Shown here piece by piece: positions 21,368 through 23,942 of a DNA stretch of 23,942 nucleotides (positions within the stretch are counted from its first letter, which is position 1; every line of letters starts with the position of its first letter). Where the stretch lies: positions 1 through 23,942 of IMG/VR virus record IMGVR_UViG_3300043395_002573; one strand, written 5' to 3'. The position numbers and the translations under genes are program-made. Source of the DNA: a virus. A model generated the notes under the pieces. That model was given only the letters and a program-made list of their open reading frames with translations, was not told the DNA's origin and did not search any database.

Positions 21368-21595
21368 CTATCGGGCAGGACTCGGCGTAGCGGTGACGAT
21401 CACACCGCCCGCAGCGCGCCGGATGTACGCCCCGGCCTCGTCGCACGCCACGATGTCTCCCGATACAACTATGACGCCACACCGGTCGACCGTTCGGCCG
21501 GACGAATCCCCGAAAAGGAACCCAAACCAAAACACGACACAGCCCAGGGCGAGGCGCACAAACACGGCGAAAACACCATCCGAAAACGTATCCAT
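21368..21595 (-). CDS. Small membrane protein
   Basis: A 75-residue protein with one strong membrane helix, 'VFAVFVRLALGCVVFWFGFLFG' (residues ~8-30), followed by a small soluble domain with strands 'GVIVVSGDIVACDEAGAYIRRAAGGVIVTA'. The ATG has GGAGGACGGGGG just upstream, an excellent ribosome-binding site. First gene after the promoter at 21665. A holin-like or superinfection-exclusion role is possible but unproven. Confidence 0.7.
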   Translation of the reverse strand: MDTFSDGVFAVFVRLALGCVVFWFGFLFGDSSGRTVDRCGVIVVSGDIVACDEAGAYIRRAAGGVIVTATPSPAR

Positions 21596-21664
21596 TGCCC
21601 CCGTCCTCCGATCCCGCCATCGGGATTCGTCGTCCCGACACGACTACCGGCCGTCACCGTCGCC

Positions 21665-21673
21665 AGTATAGCA
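21665..21673 (-). promoter_or_regulatory. Extended -10 promoter of the membrane-protein operon
   Basis: TGCTATACT on the minus strand, preceded by GTG, 70 bases upstream of the 75-residue membrane gene. No convincing -35. It would drive the chain of genes from 21595 down to the HD hydrolase and beyond. Confidence 0.65.
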
Positions 21674-21738
21674 CATAGTGTAGGCTAAGAGAACGCGCGC
21701 CCACGACGCACGGACACGCCGGCAGAGTGACCACGCGT

Positions 21739-22134
21739 CTAGCGGGTAACCGTGGGGAGGTACGCGCCGGGAGCGCCAGACGCGTCCGGCGGATTCGTCC
21801 CGGCCGCGGGCGCGGTAGACGTCGGCTCGGGGGCGAGTGCCGTGAATGCGGCGCTGACGGCCGTCGCCGCGTCTGCCAGGGCCGTCCCGGCAACAAGCCG
21901 GCGCGCCTCGGCTGTCCAGGCCGCGTTGTACGACGCCTCACCGTGGCGACGGCACGCCTCCAGTCGCGCCTCGGCCGTGGCCAGCCGGGCAGCCAAGACA
22001 GCGTCCGTGGCGCAGGGAGCGGGAGTGGGGGACTGTGCGCCTGCCGGGCGGGGAGACGCGGACGAGAGCGCAAGGTACAGGACGTACATGGCAACCGTCA
22101 GGGCAACCGTACCAATCGTCAAACTGCGATCCAC
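21739..22134 (-). CDS. Membrane-anchored protein with periplasmic-type helix and Pro/Ala-rich tail (spanin-like)
   Basis: A 131-residue protein with an N-terminal membrane anchor 'IGTVALTVAMYVLYLALSSA', a helical middle 'AVLAARLATAEARLEACRRHGEASYNAAWTAEARRL' and a Pro/Thr/Ala-rich C-terminus. That layout fits an inner-membrane spanin (Rz-like) if the host has an outer membrane, or simply an exported envelope protein. GTG start with AGGAGG eight bases upstream. It follows the transglycosylase, as lysis partners do. No sequence-level family match is claimed. Confidence 0.7.
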   Translation of the reverse strand: MDRSLTIGTVALTVAMYVLYLALSSASPRPAGAQSPTPAPCATDAVLAARLATAEARLEACRRHGEASYNAAWTAEARRLVAGTALADAATAVSAAFTALAPEPTSTAPAAGTNPPDASGAPGAYLPTVTR

Positions 22135-22186
22135 GGTGTAGTCCTCCTACAAAATCGGCGCAACTGCCGCGCCAGCGTCGGGCGCG

Positions 22187-22442
22187 TTAGGTGCGCCTAA
22201 CATGGTCTACGTGGATCAAAGCGGGGGGTTGCGAAAGGTGTATCGCCAACCGCAAGGGTGTACGCGACTCGATGCGAACGGGCGTCCTTTCCGCAGAACC
22301 AGACCCGCCCGTACCCTGACGTATACCGAGAATTGCCCACCCACGGCCAACAAGCGTCCGGGCCGCCGCTTCGGTCAACCCTACTCCAGAACCGTTCGAC
22401 TGTCTCGGCAGAGATGGTAGAATCGGTGACGTCCACGGGCAT
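22187..22442 (-). pseudogene. Frameshifted and shortened HNH endonuclease remnant
   Basis: The reading frame from 22442 (or from a GTG at 22436, which has GGGAGG six bases upstream) gives 'ETVERFWSRVDRSGGPDACWPWVG', then 'SGYGRVWFCGKDARSHRVAYTLAVG'. This is the standard N-terminal half of phage HNH endonucleases. It then runs out of family and stops at 22197. In the neighbouring frame the sequence continues as 'IHLSQPPALIHVDHVRRT', matching the expected end '(L)HxCDNPPCxxxDHLRxGT', but with the zinc-binding cysteines changed and about ten residues missing. So one small deletion/frameshift plus decay has inactivated it. Stop of the second frame is at 22187. Confidence 0.75.
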
Positions 22443-22450
22443 CCTCCCTG

Positions 22451-22508
22451 TGGGCCACGGACGGGGAGCGTTGCCACGCTTGCCCGTCCAACGTATTTGA
22501 GTGGCCCA
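22451..22508 (-). other. Strong stem-loop in leader of the HNH remnant
   Basis: Outer arms TGGGCCAC (22508-22501) and GTGGCCCA (22458-22451) are perfectly complementary. Directly inside lie GGACGGG/CCCGTCC (22489-22483 with 22465-22459) and AGCGT/ACGCT around GGCA (22480-22467). Together about 20 base pairs form within 58 bases, with an 11-base bulge on one side. The outer arm begins at the end of the -10 box, so it may act as a DNA site as well as RNA structure. Confidence 0.65.
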
Positions 22509-22517
22509 ATTATACCA
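22509..22517 (-). promoter_or_regulatory. Extended -10 promoter before the HNH remnant
   Basis: TGGTATAAT on the minus strand, a perfect -10 with TG extension, 27 bases after the transglycosylase stop. Downstream bases TGGGC match those of the copy at 7927. It would transcribe the stem-loop, the HNH remnant and the spanin-like gene. Confidence 0.7.
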
Positions 22518-22543
22518 CGCTTGCAGAGGTACGGGGGCGCCAT

Positions 22544-23443
22544 TCATCGCGCCATCGCCTCCTGACCAACGGCGATGTCCAGCGCGACCCGGCCGCCGGC
22601 CACGATCCACGACTCGAACGTCGGCGACGTCGCGTCGTCCCGCTCGCGCCACATGCCGCCGACCCAACGGACGTAGTGGCGCGTCTCGGCGACGGGGTTG
22701 GTCACCCCGCCAGGGCCACCGTTGAACGCCGCCGCGGCCCGCTCTACCGTCGCCTGCCAGCCGTTCGCCTCGTCGCCGGGGACCGCGTACTGGCGAAGTA
22801 GGTCGGCGAGGAACGCGGTCCCGACGTCAAGGTTGTGGTCAGGGTCGAACGGCCCGGCGCCCTCTAGGATACGCGGGTGCCAGCGGGCAACGACCTGCAT
22901 AAGCCCCTGCGCACCGGCATGGCTCCCGGCATTCGGGTTGCCCGCGCTCTCCACCGTGACGATGATCGCCACGAGCGCCGGGTCGACGCCGTAGCGGGAC
23001 GTCGCCGCGCGGATGTTCGGTTCCCATCTGGCGACCGTCGGCGGGATCCACGCCGGCAGCGGCGCTCCCGCGGGGGCAGCCTCAAGCTCGGCGGCCGGCG
23101 CGACCGCCCCCGGCTCCGTCGCGTATCCGTCCTGCAACGCCATACGCGCCTCGGCCGTCGCCGCCGCGTGCGCGTCCCGCCCTGGCAACTGTCCGGCCGC
23201 GCCGGATAGTTCGCTCGCCGCGCTGACCACGCCCTCGCCAAGCGGCAGGCGCAGCGCCCGCCCGCCCGAGGCCGTGGCAATGAGGACGGAGGCGATGCCC
23301 GTGACGACCGCGGCGGCGAATCCGACCGCTAACCCCTGCCACCGCGGGACGGGTTCGACGAGCCATCGCCCGGTGGCGGGGAACGCACGCGCGACGTGCC
23401 GGGCGAGGACTAGGGGGATCGCGGGGGCGCGGTGGTTACTCAT
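22544..23443 (-). CDS. Membrane-anchored lytic transglycosylase (SLT domain)
   Basis: A 299-residue protein. Residues 38-59 'LAVGFAAAVVTGIASVLIAT' form a weakly hydrophobic Ala/Gly/Thr-rich anchor of the kind found in signal-anchor-release enzymes. After a ~70-residue Ala-rich linker comes a goose-type lytic transglycosylase domain (~135-285): 'YGVDPALVAIIVTVESAGNPNAGSHAGAQGLMQVV' with catalytic Glu165, then 'LDVGTAFLADLLRQY' and 'RAAAAFNGGPGGV'. It cleaves the peptidoglycan glycan strand, for host lysis or, less likely so far from tail genes, for DNA entry. The ATG at 23443 (AGGAG eight bases upstream) overlaps the end of the Lar-like gene; an ATG five codons earlier is possible. Confidence 0.92.
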   Translation of the reverse strand: MSNHRAPAIPLVLARHVARAFPATGRWLVEPVPRWQGLAVGFAAAVVTGIASVLIATASGGRALRLPLGEGVVSAASELSGAAGQLPGRDAHAAATAEARMALQDGYATEPGAVAPAAELEAAPAGAPLPAWIPPTVARWEPNIRAATSRYGVDPALVAIIVTVESAGNPNAGSHAGAQGLMQVVARWHPRILEGAGPFDPDHNLDVGTAFLADLLRQYAVPGDEANGWQATVERAAAAFNGGPGGVTNPVAETRHYVRWVGGMWRERDDATSPTFESWIVAGGRVALDIAVGQEAMAR

Positions 23444-23912
23444 ACCCCCACTCCTCATTGCTCAGCGGGCGGATGCTCTTTATGCCTCTTAGTCGCGCGA
23501 AAAACGGTGAGCCACGCCACTCTGTGCCGTCAGGCGCAATAAGACCATGCAGCGTAACCAGCTCCCTGCCCGCGTGGCGCAGGTCGAACCAGTGCCAATC
23601 CGACCCGTCGCGCCATTCGATGTAAACGTGTTGCCCGACGAGACCGCTCACAATCTCCGCAATGTCCGCCTCCCGTTCGCGCTTGGCCCCGCGCTTGGCG
23701 AGCCGCGCGACGGCGTTCCACTCGGCGATGGCGTCGGCGGGGGTACCAGTCGGCCCCGTCGCGTGGCACCCTTGCGGCATGTCGCACTGCACGAACGTCT
23801 CGTCGGACGTATCCCACAACATCCCCCGCCGCGCCCTCCGCCCCGCCGCGCGGCAGTAGGGGCAGCGGGCGATACGGGGGAGCGGGGTAGACACGGCGTC
23901 GTAATCGCTCAT
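23436..23912 (-). CDS. Lar-like zinc-ribbon protein (restriction-alleviation family)
   Basis: A 158-residue protein whose first 70 residues show the Lar-type zinc ribbon: 'IARCPYC' (Cys17, Cys20), then 'FVQCDMPQGCHATGP' (Cys43, Cys49) and the closing 'DAIAEWNAVARL'. Rac-prophage Lar modulates host type I restriction, though most phage members are uncharacterised. The C-terminal 90 residues form an extra domain with 'GLVGQHVYIEWRDGSDWHWFDLRHAGRELVTLHGLIAPDG'. ATG start overlaps the upstream stop (ATGA) with GGGGGGAAGG upstream. Anti-restriction function is by family only. Confidence 0.8.
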   Translation of the reverse strand: MSDYDAVSTPLPRIARCPYCRAAGRRARRGMLWDTSDETFVQCDMPQGCHATGPTGTPADAIAEWNAVARLAKRGAKREREADIAEIVSGLVGQHVYIEWRDGSDWHWFDLRHAGRELVTLHGLIAPDGTEWRGSPFFARLRGIKSIRPLSNEEWGYE

Positions 23913-23942
23913 TCGCCTTCCCCCCTGGCGTCCGCCATCATG
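23909..23942 (-). CDS. Partial CDS, C-terminal end of upstream gene
   Basis: The last codons before the window edge read MMADARGEGE then TGA, with that stop overlapping the ATG of the Lar-like gene (ATGA). The overlap follows the local pattern of coupled genes, so this is probably the end of another gene in the same operon. Nothing can be said of its function. Confidence 0.4.
   Translation of the reverse strand, partial: MMADARGEGE

Noticed and set aside
22197-22667. 156-residue open frame extending into the transglycosylase gene
   Set aside because: Only residues after about 76 resemble HNH; the earlier part is the antiparallel-frame shadow of the transglycosylase and lies upstream of the promoter.
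1-23942. CRISPR arrays, insertion sequences, attachment sites or integrase
   Set aside because: No regularly spaced repeats, transposase motifs or recombinase genes were found; the only long exact repeat noticed is the 31-bp tandem duplication.

Overview
The window is a high-GC (roughly 60-65 percent) stretch of a tailed double-stranded DNA virus or prophage. Every gene I can support lies on the minus strand, so the functional order runs from high to low coordinates. Genes are packed tightly, most joined by overlapping stop/start signals (ATGA, GTGA, TAGTG, TAATG). A complete HK97-type packaging and head module identifies it as a caudovirus: small and large terminase, portal, Mu-F/SPP1-gp7 minor head protein, prohead protease, major capsid, decoration-like protein, head-fibre-like protein and head-tail connector. 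I see no integrase, repressor, replication or tail-fibre genes, so lifestyle is undecided. The host is not identifiable; high GC, sigma70-like extended -10 promoters and Actinobacteria/Chloroflexi-like protein style are only hints.

Layout in transcription order. (1) 23.9-20.6 kb: a Lar-like zinc-ribbon protein, a membrane-anchored lytic transglycosylase, a broken HNH endonuclease behind a promoter with a strongly folded leader, then small membrane proteins including a DUF1360-like one. This looks like a lysis/accessory block. (2) 20.6-18.8 kb: small accessory genes, including a HicA-like protein and a MESH1/SpoT-type HD hydrolase predicted to degrade (p)ppGpp. (3) 18.8-16.7 kb: an extended -10 promoter, a structured RNA region and a Ro60/Rsr orthologue (TROVE plus vWA). 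The structured RNA holds a near-perfect circularly permuted tRNA-like domain of the YrlA Y-RNA type. (4) 16.7-15.2 kb: small unknown genes, one carrying a perfect 31-bp tandem duplication that changes its C-terminus. (5) 15.2-13.5 kb: a ParB-domain/DUF4417 fusion, a winged-helix protein and a glycine/arginine-rich protein. (6) 13.4-8.1 kb: terminases, portal, and a minor head protein fused to an ADP-ribosyltransferase-like domain. (7) 7.9-5.3 kb: a single-chain nuclease-methylase-specificity protein (type IIG-like restriction-modification), inserted inside the head operon with its own consensus promoter and operator-like dyad. (8) 5.2-0 kb: a second promoter with a structured leader, then protease, capsid, decoration, fibre and connector genes, running off the left edge into the neck/tail genes.

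The most notable system is the virus-encoded Ro protein with its adjacent Y RNA. The RNA sits where it would be transcribed as the 5' leader of the Ro gene. With the HD alarmone hydrolase and HicA-like protein beside it, the virus appears to carry a cassette for managing host RNA surveillance and stress signalling. Five near-identical extended -10 promoters (TGnTATAnT) punctuate the window and probably define its transcription units.
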